Source: an uncultured Paracoccaceae bacterium (GTDB lineage: Bacteria; Pseudomonadota; Alphaproteobacteria; Rhodobacterales; Rhodobacteraceae). Taken from it: a stretch of 64,000 nt of DNA. Made by a program: the position numbers and the translations under genes. Location of the stretch: positions 248,001-312,000 of the forward strand of contig CANLYJ010000002.1 of NCBI GenBank assembly GCA_947495295.1, written 5' to 3'. Below, one piece after another: positions 51,607-60,752 of this stretch (within the stretch, counting starts at the first letter, position 1; each line of letters opens with the position of its first letter). The notes beneath the pieces are model-generated. The model was not told where the DNA came from, searched no databases, and saw only the letters and a list, made by a program, of their open reading frames with translations.

Positions 51607-53172
51607 TTAGTTCACGGTGACCCAGCGCAGGATAAAGAAGTTATCCGGGCGTTGTGTCAGGGCGATATTGCTGCGGGTGCCCCAGACAAGGGGTTGGACA
51701 TATAGCGGAACATAAGCCACCTCATCCTGTAGGATCTTGGTGATCTCATCGACCATGCCTTGCCGCTTGTCGGCATCAATCTCGGACTGAACCATCGGCA
51801 ACAATTCGTCAACACGTGCGTTTGAATAGCCGCCAAAATTCCAGCTTCCCAGCTTCTTTTCCTCATTCGGGGTCGCGGCAAGGAAACGGATCGGGTGTTC
51901 GGCATCAAACGTGCCCGGCGACCAGCCCAACAGATACATGTCATAGTTATCGGCGCGCAGTTCCGGCCAGTAATTCTGCACCGGCATCGCATCCAGTGTG
52001 GCGCGCATGCCGACCTGTGCCAACATGCCAGTGACCGCCTGACAAACGGATTCGTCATTCAGGTAGCGATCATTGGGGCATTTGAGCCCGAATGAGAATC
52101 CATCCGGATAACCGGCCTCGGCCAGCAGGGCGCGGGCCTGATCCGGGTCATAGGCAGGACGATCCACGAGACCTGTGGAAAACCCGTTCATCGCAGGGCT
52201 GACCAGCTGGCTGACCTCTTCAGCATTGCCGCGCATGATGGTTTGCAAAATGGCCGGTACGTTGACGGCATGGGCCACCGCTTGCCGGACACGGGGGTCG
52301 GCAAAGGGGTTGGCATCTGTCGTCTCAGCCGAATATTTCAGGGCGTCGGCCTCATGCGGGAAACCCAGCATGATAACCCGCGCCTCGATCCCCTGAATGA
52401 CATTCACATCAGGGTTTTCGGACAGCCGGGCAACATCCTGAATGGGCACGGGATTGATGTAATCAACGTCACCAGACAGCAGGGCCGCCAATGCGGTGGC
52501 CGGATTCTGGATCGGGGTCAGCTCGGCACGGGTGATGTTGTGTTCTGCCTCACCCCACCATCCGTCAAAGGGTTCGAGGACCGTGCGCAGGCCGGGTTCG
52601 CGGGCAGTAACACGGAAAGCGCCCGTGCCATTGGTGTTCAACGTGGCATAGTTGCCAGCTTCCTTATCGGGCAGGGCAGCTTTATTCGCGTCGGCCCAGC
52701 CGCTATCCATGATCATCCAGTTCGCGATGGAACTGGGGAAAATAGGGTTGGGGGCGGATGTCATGATGTCGATCGTATAGTCATCAACAACATTCACCTC
52801 GGACACGGCAGCAAACCAGCTGCGGGTGTCTGACGCCTCGTCCGATGCACGCTGATAGGAAAACAACACATCTTCGGCTGTGAAATCGGCACCGTCATGG
52901 AACGTGACGCCTTCGCGCAAGGTAAACCGCCAGCCTTCGCCTGCACCAATCGGCTCCCACGCGGTGGCAAGGGCGGGTTCAACGCTCATATCCTTGCCGC
53001 GACGGACAAGGCCCTCATAGACATTGTTCAGGAAACCCAGAACCGGGGCCGAGTTTACGGCATGCGGGTCCATGGTCTGCGGGTCTGTGGTTTCGGCCCA
53101 TGTAAACTCGGCAGCCTGTGCAGCCGATCCCAGGGCAACCGCAATCGCGGCGTAACGGATAGTGCGTAGCAT
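51607..53172 (-). CDS. Peptide-type ABC substrate-binding protein 1 (family 5)
   Basis: The 521-residue protein has a signal peptide ending AQAAE and is a family 5 (DppA/OppA) extracytoplasmic binding protein. Shared blocks are TDPQTMDPHAVNSAPVLGF, WRFTLREGVTFHDGADFTAEDV, and FGLKCPNDRYLNDE in the second lobe. It captures a peptide- or opine-like solute for the DppBCDF-like complex. It is clearly paralogous to the gene immediately upstream (53230-54810), with the same block order, but has diverged broadly; the pair may bind different ligands. Confidence 0.88.
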   Translation of the reverse strand: MLRTIRYAAIAVALGSAAQAAEFTWAETTDPQTMDPHAVNSAPVLGFLNNVYEGLVRRGKDMSVEPALATAWEPIGAGEGWRFTLREGVTFHDGADFTAEDVLFSYQRASDEASDTRSWFAAVSEVNVVDDYTIDIMTSAPNPIFPSSIANWMIMDSGWADANKAALPDKEAGNYATLNTNGTGAFRVTAREPGLRTVLEPFDGWWGEAEHNITRAELTPIQNPATALAALLSGDVDYINPVPIQDVARLSENPDVNVIQGIEARVIMLGFPHEADALKYSAETTDANPFADPRVRQAVAHAVNVPAILQTIMRGNAEEVSQLVSPAMNGFSTGLVDRPAYDPDQARALLAEAGYPDGFSFGLKCPNDRYLNDESVCQAVTGMLAQVGMRATLDAMPVQNYWPELRADNYDMYLLGWSPGTFDAEHPIRFLAATPNEEKKLGSWNFGGYSNARVDELLPMVQSEIDADKRQGMVDEITKILQDEVAYVPLYVQPLVWGTRSNIALTQRPDNFFILRWVTVN

Positions 53173-53194
53173 GAAGATTCCCCCCGATAAATCA

Positions 53195-53222
53195 GGCGGC
53201 GCGTCGATCCAGACGCGCCGCC
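53195..53222 (-). terminator. 11-bp perfect hairpin between the two binding-protein genes
   Basis: GGCGGCGCGTC (53195-53205) pairs exactly with GACGCGCCGCC (53212-53222) around a 6-nt loop, 7 nt after the stop of the upstream binding-protein gene. No T-run follows. It would favour the upstream message over the rest of the operon. Confidence 0.65.
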
Positions 53223-53229
53223 CATTGTC

Positions 53230-54810
53230 TTAGTTCATGGTGAAGTATTTGACCTTTGGCTGATCTTCCGGATCAACATCAATGCCAACGGCATCGGTCA
53301 TGGCCCAGTTCAGCACCTGGTGGTGGATCGGGATGTAAAGCTGTTCATCCTGCACAACCCGCCAGATCGACGCGATATCAGCATTCCGGGCATCCAGATC
53401 AGTGTTCGATGCCAGCGATGCAATCTTGGCATCCAGATCATCGCTGTCAAAGCCAGTGCCATTCCACGTCCCGATATCCGCCTCGCGACCATGCACAAGG
53501 AAGTTAAAGATATATTCGGAATCGTAGGTCGGGACACCCCAACCCAGCATGTAGAAATCGGTCTTGCCATCGGTGATCAATGGGAAGTGCTGGGCCTTTG
53601 GCTTGGCATCCAGGTTCACGGTCACACCAATCTGACCCAGCATGCCAACAGCGGCCTGACAGATCGCTTCGTCATTGACATAACGATCATTGGGGCAATC
53701 CAGACGGATCGAAAATCCGTCAGCATAGCCTGCATCCGCCATCAGACCTTTGGCAGTTTCGATATCAGTGCCGGATTCACCGTCCATTTCAGCGGTCCAG
53801 CCATTGACGAATGGCGGGGCAATCATGCCTGCAGGCTCTGATTGGCCGCGCATGACGACCTGCTTGATCGCATCGCGGTTGATCGCCATGGACATGGCCT
53901 GACGGACGCGGACATCAGCCAGCGGGTTCGCACCGTCAACATTGTCAGCCTCGATATCGTCAGCACCCTGGTTCATACCAAAGAAAATAACCCGGTTCTG
54001 TGGGGCAGTCTTGACGGCAAGGCCATCAGCCTCGGCCACGCGGGACAGATCCTGTACCGGCATATCCTGCAGGAAATCAATCTCGCCTGACAGCAGGGCA
54101 GCAACACGGGTGGCGGCGTTCTGGATCGGGGTATAGACGATCTCGGACACTTCCATGGGGAACTGATCGCGGCCCCAATAGTCCTCGTTGCGGGTCATGA
54201 CGGTTTTGACATCAGGCTCGCGGCTGGTCAGCACGTAAGGGCCGGTTCCGTTGGTATTTGTGGTGGCAAACGTGATCTCGCCGCCTTCAAAATCCTGCAC
54301 GTTGACGGTGTTATTCGCCTCGGTCCAGCCCTTATCCATGATGAACAGGTTGGTCAGGTTGGATGGCAGGATCGGGTTCGGCCCATCGGTGACCATCTCG
54401 ATTGTGAAGTCGTCGACGGCGCGAACCTCGGTAATCGAACCGATCAATTCCTTCATGTCGGAATTTGGCTGCTGGGCGCGTTCAAAGCTGAAAACAACGT
54501 CTTCGGCGGTAAAGGCCGCACCATCATGAAAGGTCACGCCTTCACGCAGATTGAAGACCCAGACATTCGGATCGCCCTCTTTGGGCGCCCAATCGGTGGC
54601 CAGCGCAGGTTCAAATGCGCCAGTGACATCGCGAATGATCAGCGGCTCATACATCTGGTGGCGGATTGTGTGGGTGGGGCCTTCGTTTTGCGCATGCGGG
54701 TCAAGCGTCAGCGCATCCCCCGATCGCGCCCAGCGCAGTGTTTCGGCCTGCGCAACCATAGCGGTCGAGGCCAGCAGTGCGGCCGTTACCGCGACTGTTG
54801 ATACTTTCAT
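53230..54810 (-). CDS. Peptide-type ABC substrate-binding protein 2 (family 5), operon leader
   Basis: The 526-residue protein has a signal peptide ending AQAET, then SGDALTLDPHAQNEGPTHTI, WVFNLREGVTFHDGAAFTAEDV and IRLDCPNDRYVNDE. These match the order of motifs in the downstream paralogue. A GGGAGAATACC ribosome-binding site precedes the ATG. It is the first gene of the operon and has its own trailing hairpin, so it should be the more abundant binding protein. The ligand is undetermined. Confidence 0.88.
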   Translation of the reverse strand: MKVSTVAVTAALLASTAMVAQAETLRWARSGDALTLDPHAQNEGPTHTIRHQMYEPLIIRDVTGAFEPALATDWAPKEGDPNVWVFNLREGVTFHDGAAFTAEDVVFSFERAQQPNSDMKELIGSITEVRAVDDFTIEMVTDGPNPILPSNLTNLFIMDKGWTEANNTVNVQDFEGGEITFATTNTNGTGPYVLTSREPDVKTVMTRNEDYWGRDQFPMEVSEIVYTPIQNAATRVAALLSGEIDFLQDMPVQDLSRVAEADGLAVKTAPQNRVIFFGMNQGADDIEADNVDGANPLADVRVRQAMSMAINRDAIKQVVMRGQSEPAGMIAPPFVNGWTAEMDGESGTDIETAKGLMADAGYADGFSIRLDCPNDRYVNDEAICQAAVGMLGQIGVTVNLDAKPKAQHFPLITDGKTDFYMLGWGVPTYDSEYIFNFLVHGREADIGTWNGTGFDSDDLDAKIASLASNTDLDARNADIASIWRVVQDEQLYIPIHHQVLNWAMTDAVGIDVDPEDQPKVKYFTMN

Positions 54811-56218
54811 GGTATTCTCCCAAATGTCGTTGTGTGGCGTACCATTTGCGAAAACGGCAGGCTTGGCAAGGCAGTATCTGAGGTTGCCGTCGCAAGATCA
54901 TCTGGAAGGCCAGATCGCTTTGACTTTCAAGCCGTATATCGGACCCGGAGCAGAAAACACAGACGTCTGCGCAGGAACTCTGGTTGAACTTCAAACAGAT
55001 GCAGGTTGCGCATGTGGAACATTCGCCAAGTCCATCACACCAAAAGCGTGCCGTTTCAGAGCAGCATGCCTCCAGCCCGGCGGACCGCAAACCGCCTCAT
55101 TTCAACGGTGTGATATCAATGGGCCCCGACGCTGACAACGCGGATTGGGCGCGAACCATGGTGGGGCCGCACCCGGAAGGTGCCGGTCATGTTTTGCTTT
55201 TTTTGCTCAGGCCTTTTCAGATGACCCGCGCCGGGTCGCAGTGATTTGCCTTTACCGGGGCAAAGGCATCGCCCGACCAAATGATCCCCATCACTTGGAC
55301 TGGTTCTTCCCCAGATACCGAAGATCCGCGCAAGAAGACCGCTTCTATTTCCAAGCGGATGTGACGCCGCGCAGCGGGAAACGGTTTACAGCAAGGATAT
55401 GGCGTTTCATGACAGCATCGCTCCTGAACGAGCGGCGGCGATTTCGCGTCAACTTAGCGCCGTGGGCCTCTTGGGCGTCGATAACCGTGCCCGGCGTATC
55501 CGAAGCCCCTGATATTTCTTGAAATCCCCTCTGACCCGAACCCTTGTTGGGTCATAACCCCAGCCAATCATGTGCCGCATCAAGAAAACGATCGGATCAT
55601 GTGGGCCATAAACCAAATCACGGCTCGTACCTGCCAAATGAATGGATCATTGTCATCTGATTGCCGTCCGACAGTCGGTCGAGCTGGTGCCGCTTCACAA
55701 CGGCGTCCCTTCAGGACGACGCATAACAAAACAGCTTCATCTTAGCGGCTTGCATCATTTGAAAATAACCCACCATTCTCTGCATGTCTCAAACCCCTGA
55801 TATTTGTAGTTTTGACGCCAGCGGCGTCGCATTAATGGGTTCTGACGCGAAGCCCCAAACTTGCGCAACACGGCGACAGCGTCTTGCGACAACAGCAGTC
55901 CGCGATTCTGACCCCTTCTGGATGCATCGTTTATCTTCACCCATGCGCGGCTGACGACAGCGCCGCTTGCCGCTGTGATCAAAGCAGAGGAAGGATTTGC
56001 GACGCAGATTTCCCTTTCGGTCCGAGGGGGTGCAAGAAACCAAATCCTTTCCCGCACCGCCGCCTGCACTCCTTTTTATGTCACCCGCGTTTTGAGAAAC
56101 GCGGACGTCATGAGGTGCCGGTGACACAGCATATTGTGATCGTTGCATGAAACCGGGCTGACAGGCGTATCAGCGCCGCCAGTCGTCAGGATGTTCAAAA
56201 CACTCTGCTGGTTTCCGG
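54811..56218. other. 1.4-kb gene-poor region, no supported gene
   Basis: Between the peptide transporter operon and the PDC protein no ORF shows a recognisable family, plausible start or good codon pattern; the longest are about 125 codons and conflict across frames. A CCCCTGATATTT element occurs twice, at about 55504 and 55795. No tRNA, inverted-repeat pair or transposase remnant could be confirmed. It may be a decayed gene or element. Only the leader of the first binding-protein gene (right after 54810) is interpretable. Confidence 0.5.
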
Positions 56219-56791
56219 CTACATCAACGCGGTCAGGTTGATCCCCACTGTCAGCGCGCCAATGATTGCACCCGTGGTCTGGTCGGTGATCGTCATGGAT
56301 ACCTGTGCCTGCAACTCTTCCGTTGAATCGTCCATTTCCACCTCGCCAAAATGTACCGCACTGGCCCCCACGCCATAGGTCTGCTGGAACTTGGCTTCAT
56401 CACCCTGCCAATAATCGGATGTGACAGCGGATGCCGCAACATTCAGCCCGCGTGCATCCATCACAAACACTTCGGTAATGGCCCCGCCTGCCCCATCTAC
56501 CTGTTGGCGAAGGAACGCAGCCGCATCATTATTCAGAACATCATCGATCAGCTCGGCGCCATCCATGCCGACCTGCGCGCGCCATAACTGGTCCATTTCA
56601 TCAATTGTCGCCTGATCATAACTGGCCGTCACTGCGTTTTGCGCGTCAATGGCGGCGACAATCAGCGGGTCCGTGGCCCAGGGCGCAATACTATTTACAA
56701 GAAAGTCCTGCATCGCCCCTTCAAATTCATTGGCAGACAAGGTGGTTGTGCAAGCGAACACAGCCGCTGCAGCGAGGATCAGTTTTTTCAT
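56219..56791 (-). CDS. Periplasmic PDC/Cache sensor-domain protein
   Basis: The 190-residue protein has a signal peptide (MKKLILAAAAVFACTTTLSA) and then a single PDC-type ligand-sensing domain with FVMDARGLNVAASAVTSDYW and ending in a beta strand (MTITDQTTGAIIGALTVGIN). It has no membrane anchor or output domain, so it may deliver a signal to a partner sensor or serve as a soluble receptor. It is a single gene whose promoter region carries the second 11-bp-period GTCGG array. The ligand is unknown. Confidence 0.78.
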   Translation of the reverse strand: MKKLILAAAAVFACTTTLSANEFEGAMQDFLVNSIAPWATDPLIVAAIDAQNAVTASYDQATIDEMDQLWRAQVGMDGAELIDDVLNNDAAAFLRQQVDGAGGAITEVFVMDARGLNVAASAVTSDYWQGDEAKFQQTYGVGASAVHFGEVEMDDSTEELQAQVSMTITDQTTGAIIGALTVGINLTALM

Positions 56792-56942
56792 GGCGTTCCC
56801 TTCTTGATGAGGAAGACCGTCGTCGAAAAAGGCTAAGAAAAAGTTGAGCGGATGCGGAATTGCCGCGATCGCATGAAGCTTAACGCCGCATTCATAGTTT
56901 GACCGTGCGCTATGTTAATGTCGCGTCATGCGCCCAAAGGGT

Positions 56943-56980
56943 CCGACGTTGGGCCGACGCTTTGCCGACGTCTGGCCGAC
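56943..56980 (-). repeat. Four tandem GTCGG repeats, exact 11-bp period (minus strand)
   Basis: On the minus strand GTCGG occurs at 56980, 56969, 56958 and 56947. The units are GTCGGCCAGAC, GTCGGCAAAGC, GTCGGCCCAAC, then GTCGGACCC. The geometry equals that at 7950-7987, including the terminal GTCGGAC. A TAACATAGC follows at 56917-56909, about 118 bp upstream of the PDC protein's ATG. The array is probably an activator or repressor binding platform. Confidence 0.7.
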
Positions 56981-57077
56981 AGCACGTTTTGGCCAAAACC
57001 CCTGCTTTAACACATGATTCGTGAAACCCGCCGATCCCGCGTGTTGCGCACCCCCATGCGAGGCACCGTGCGTTGCG

Positions 57078-58889
57078 TCACCGCTCTGTCAGTTTCAGTT
57101 CAATCCGGCGGTTTTGCGCGCGCGCCTCGGGTGTATTCTCCGGATTTAGCGGTTGATATTCGCCAAACCCGTTTGCCGCCAACCGGGCCGGCGCAAAGCC
57201 AAGCTCGTCGGTCATGTAACGCACGACGGACAAGGCCCTTGCCTGGCTGAGTTCCCAATTGTCGCGGAACCGGCTGGTGCTGCCCACGGGGATGTTATCA
57301 GTATGCCCGTCAACACGGATCACCCAGTCAATTCCCGGCGGGATGTCATCAGAGATAGAGGCTAAGATACCGGCAATATTGGATATTTCATCCTCGCCTA
57401 AACTGGACAAGACAGCGCTGCCCGGTTGAAACAGCACTTCGGATGAGAATACAAACCGGTCGCCTTCGATCCGGACGCGGTCCTGTCCTTCCAGCACCTG
57501 GCGCAACTGGCCAAAGAAATCGGATTTGAACCGCGCAAGGTCCTGCGCCTCGGCGGCCAACCTTTCCGCCTCTTGCGCCAACCGGGCGGCTTCTTCTTCC
57601 AGCCTGATCCGCTCGGCCTCTTCCAGTGCGCGGCGCTGCCGTTCCTCTGACACGACGCGCGCCAATGCAGTGTTCAGCTGCGCGCCAAGCGTTTCAATCT
57701 GCACCTGGGCTTCGCGATCCGCCTCTTCGGCGAGGTTCAAAAGCGATTGCAGATTGCCTACCTGGGTCCGCAATTCAGTGACCTGTTCATTCAGCAATGC
57801 GACCTGTCGCTGGCTTTCCGCAGACAGGGCTTCTTCGGCTGCAAGTGCTTGATTTGCTTGGGCAAGCAGGGCTGCTTGGCGTTCCGCTTCAGTCGTTTGC
57901 GTGCTTTGCGCACCCTGCGCGCGGGATAGGGCGGCAACGGCCTCGGCCAGCTGGGTATTCAGGTCTTCGTTTTCTGCCGCAGCCTGTGCTGCGGCGGCTT
58001 CCGCGGCACGGCGGGCGCGTTCGGCTGCGGTCAGGTTTGCGTTGATATCTGCGCTGGTGGTCTGGATCGCGGCAAGCTCTTGATCCAGTTGTTCCCGCGC
58101 GGCTTGTGCGGCCGCGAGCAGTGTCAGTGTCTCTTCAGCTTCCTTGCGTTGGCGTTCAAGGTTCAGGGTCATCGCCGTCAATTCCGTATCGGCATTGGCA
58201 AGACGTTCGCGCAGGGCGGCGGCTGCGGCCGCATCGGCCAGCCCTTCGGCTTCCAGCGTTGTAATCTGTTCGGATTGCGCGGAATTCTGGGTTTCCAGAT
58301 CGGCAACCAATGCTTCCAACGCCTCTCTGCGCGCCGCGGCCAACCGTGCGGCCTCCGCCCCTGCATCAATCTCACTCCGCGCTTGGGCCAGGGCAAGGTT
58401 CAGCGCCTCTTGTTCGGAAATCAGATTGGTCTGTTCAGCCAATAGACGGGTCTGTTCATCCTCCAGATTAGCAATATTTTCAGCGGCTTGGGCATTCTCT
58501 GCCAACAGGCCCGCAACCTGCGCCTCAAACTGGGTAATCTGAGATTGGGCCTGTGTCAGGGCCTGATCCTGCGCCGCACGTTCGGCGACCAATGCGGCGA
58601 TGCGACCGGCCTGCGCTGCGGCCTCTGCTGCGGCGTCGTCCAGATCAGCGGTCAGGGTCGCATTGCGGTCGCGTTCGATCCCCAATGTGCTGCTAAGGGC
58701 GGCGATCTGACCGCTAAGCGCGTCAAGCTCGTCCTCTTGACCGGTGATCGTTTCGCGCAAGACAAACTGGATCACCATAAAGATGGTCAGCACGAACATC
58801 AGCACCAGCAAAAGCCCGGTCATTGCATCAACAAAGCCTGGCCAAATGGCGTTCTGGAAACGGTTGGATGATCTGCGGCTCAGCGCCAT
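57078..58889 (-). CDS. MotB/OmpA-like peptidoglycan-binding protein with a long coiled coil
   Basis: The 603-residue protein has one N-terminal membrane helix (FVDAMTGLLLVLMFVLTIF, with Asp21 at the MotB proton-site position), then an alanine/glutamate/glutamine-rich coiled coil (about residues 50-460), then a C-terminal OmpA domain with VRVDGHTDNIPVG, SQARALSVVRYM and QNRRIELKL. MotB proteins usually have far shorter linkers. It is encoded 3 nt after its MotA/ExbB-like partner. It probably forms an ion-driven force generator reaching across the periplasm; no flagellar genes are nearby. Confidence 0.82.
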   Translation of the reverse strand: MALSRRSSNRFQNAIWPGFVDAMTGLLLVLMFVLTIFMVIQFVLRETITGQEDELDALSGQIAALSSTLGIERDRNATLTADLDDAAAEAAAQAGRIAALVAERAAQDQALTQAQSQITQFEAQVAGLLAENAQAAENIANLEDEQTRLLAEQTNLISEQEALNLALAQARSEIDAGAEAARLAAARREALEALVADLETQNSAQSEQITTLEAEGLADAAAAAALRERLANADTELTAMTLNLERQRKEAEETLTLLAAAQAAREQLDQELAAIQTTSADINANLTAAERARRAAEAAAAQAAAENEDLNTQLAEAVAALSRAQGAQSTQTTEAERQAALLAQANQALAAEEALSAESQRQVALLNEQVTELRTQVGNLQSLLNLAEEADREAQVQIETLGAQLNTALARVVSEERQRRALEEAERIRLEEEAARLAQEAERLAAEAQDLARFKSDFFGQLRQVLEGQDRVRIEGDRFVFSSEVLFQPGSAVLSSLGEDEISNIAGILASISDDIPPGIDWVIRVDGHTDNIPVGSTSRFRDNWELSQARALSVVRYMTDELGFAPARLAANGFGEYQPLNPENTPEARAQNRRIELKLTER

Positions 58890-58892
58890 GGA

Positions 58893-60044
58893 TCAGGTCC
58901 TGTCTTTGATCACGTTGGTCAGGGTAATGATTTCTTGGCGCAGATCGCCAACGCTTTCCTGACGGCCCGCCGACATCTCTTCAAGGATGCGCAGCAGTTG
59001 CACGTCGATCGAGCGCAGGCGCATGCGGCTTTCGGCGTCGATCCCTTCCATGCCGCTTTCATCCAGCTTCTTGATCAGCATTTCCTGCCCTTCGGCAACA
59101 CGGGTCAGCAATGCCTCGGTCTCGTCATTTTCTTTGATTTGCGCCATTTGGTCCATCGACTCTGCGAGGTTGGCAAAGCGTTTTTCATTCTCTTCCCGGT
59201 CGGCATCCATCTGACCCATGCTCATCTGGATCGTGTCCATCAACTCGCCAAGTTGATCCACGAATGCAGCCATAACGCCACTATCAGCACCGCTGCCGCC
59301 CTCGTCCCCTTCAAGGCCGACGCGGGTGATCGTGGACATCCATTCTTCCAGTTCGCGGTAGAACCGGTTCTGGCCGTGACCTGCAAAGAGTTCCAGCAAA
59401 CCCACAACCAATGATCCGGCTAGACCCAGCAGAGAGCTGGAAAAGGCTGTGCCCATGCCACCCAGCTGGCTTTCAAGGCCTGATTGCAGGCGCGCAAAGA
59501 TATCCGCGCCATCTTCGCCATCGCCGGGGTTGAGCGAACGGATGGTTTCGACCAGTGCGGGCACGGTCGTGGCCAAACCGTAGAACGTACCCAAAAGCCC
59601 AAGGAAAATCAGGACGTTGCCAATATAGCGCGTGATCTCACGGTCTTCATCGATCCGCTGCGCCACAGAATCCAATATCGACCGGCTGGAGGTGGATGAT
59701 ATCTGTGTGCGCGCACCGCGCGACCGCAGGAGCGTGGCCAGCGGGGCCAGCAGTGATGGTGCCGCGATATAGGAATGCCCCCCCGCATCGCGGGCAAACC
59801 GTTCGATCCAGCGCACTGATTTGATCAACAGAAAGACCTGATTGAAACAGGACAACACGCCCAGAACGAACACGGCCAGAATGACCCCGTTCAGATAGGG
59901 GTTGGAATTGTAGATCGCGATAATCTGGGCCTGTCCCAGATAAAACCCAGCCCCGATCAGCCCGATCACGACAAACATGAACAGAATCTGGCGGAACGGC
60001 TGCGAAAACTGTGGTTGTGCCTTGGCTGCCTTTTTGTCGGACAC
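58893..60044 (-). CDS. MotA/TolQ/ExbB-like proton channel protein
   Basis: The 383-residue protein has an N-terminal helix pair (ILFMFVVIGLIGAGFYL and GVILAVFVLGVLSCFNQVFL), then the TolQ/MotA channel helices YIGNVLIFLGLLGTFYGL and FSSSLLGLAGSLVVGLLELF, and a C-terminal cytoplasmic tail of about 150 acidic, helical residues. It forms the stator with the downstream MotB-like protein. The tail is longer than in ExbB or TolQ and resembles that of MotA-like non-flagellar stators. Together the pair may power an envelope process. Confidence 0.82.
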   Translation of the reverse strand: MSDKKAAKAQPQFSQPFRQILFMFVVIGLIGAGFYLGQAQIIAIYNSNPYLNGVILAVFVLGVLSCFNQVFLLIKSVRWIERFARDAGGHSYIAAPSLLAPLATLLRSRGARTQISSTSSRSILDSVAQRIDEDREITRYIGNVLIFLGLLGTFYGLATTVPALVETIRSLNPGDGEDGADIFARLQSGLESQLGGMGTAFSSSLLGLAGSLVVGLLELFAGHGQNRFYRELEEWMSTITRVGLEGDEGGSGADSGVMAAFVDQLGELMDTIQMSMGQMDADREENEKRFANLAESMDQMAQIKENDETEALLTRVAEGQEMLIKKLDESGMEGIDAESRMRLRSIDVQLLRILEEMSAGRQESVGDLRQEIITLTNVIKDRT

Positions 60045-60120
60045 GGGCTACCTTATCTTTTGTTACTGCTCTCCACCCAGAGTGGAGCATAGGCGCAGTC
60101 GGCGAGAAACCCTAGTAAAA

Positions 60121-60663
60121 TCACGGTTTGGGTGATGTTGCTGTCAAGGCACGCACACGGGTCACCAACCACTCCATATCGGCATCCTTGATCCCAAGCT
60201 CTGTCAGGTGATCGGCGGTGTTGAACAGGTATTCGGTATTTGGGCCGCGCCCACCTGTGGCATGGGCGATCATCTGGGCCTGCTTTTCCAGATCGAACTG
60301 GCAATACTGCACATGATCACGGCTAATGATGTAGGCCAGTGCCGGGATGGTTTCGCCGTCATCGGTCACCAGGTCGACTGTGTCTTCGTAATAGGCCGAT
60401 GAGATCAGTTCGCGTTCGCGCAGCATGGCCAGAACGGCGTCTTCCTCGTTTTCGGCGACCTGAAACGCCACGCCTGTGCATTGTCCGCCGGGATAGGTAT
60501 CAAGCGCCAGAACCAGCCCGGGGTCCTCTTCAGATCCCCGATGATGGATCGAAAGCATGCAAAAACTGCGATGATAGTCATGCAATCGCGCCTTCACCTT
60601 GCGTGCAGGGGTAAAGCCCGGGTTCCACAACAACGATCCGTATCCAAAAACCCAAAGTGACAC
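60121..60663 (-). CDS. chaC: Gamma-glutamylcyclotransferase (ChaC family)
   Basis: The 180-residue protein breaks glutathione into 5-oxoproline and Cys-Gly in the cytoplasm. The fold signature is LWVFGYGSLLWNPGF at the N-terminus, and the catalytic glutamate falls in RERELISSAYYED (about residue 83). The start chosen is the GTG at 60663, with AAAGG 7 nt upstream; an in-frame GTG 11 codons earlier is possible. It stands alone between the stator pair and idi. Confidence 0.85.
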   Translation of the reverse strand: MSLWVFGYGSLLWNPGFTPARKVKARLHDYHRSFCMLSIHHRGSEEDPGLVLALDTYPGGQCTGVAFQVAENEEDAVLAMLRERELISSAYYEDTVDLVTDDGETIPALAYIISRDHVQYCQFDLEKQAQMIAHATGGRGPNTEYLFNTADHLTELGIKDADMEWLVTRVRALTATSPKP

Positions 60664-60752
60664 TGCGCAACCTTTCTTGTTGCGGCACGTAAACACCGGA
60701 TTGGGGGCGTTGTCACGGGGTAGGGTGCGCGGTCATGCGCACCGCATGGGTC

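Noticed and set aside
54811-56218. tRNA gene or phage attachment site
   Set aside because: A GGTTCGGGTC segment resembles a T-loop, but no acceptor stem or anticodon arm can be folded around it.
57078-60044. Zorya defence system (ZorA/ZorB)
   Set aside because: The architecture of the pair is similar, but no ZorC, ZorD or ZorE gene is near; the neighbours are ChaC and a PDC protein.
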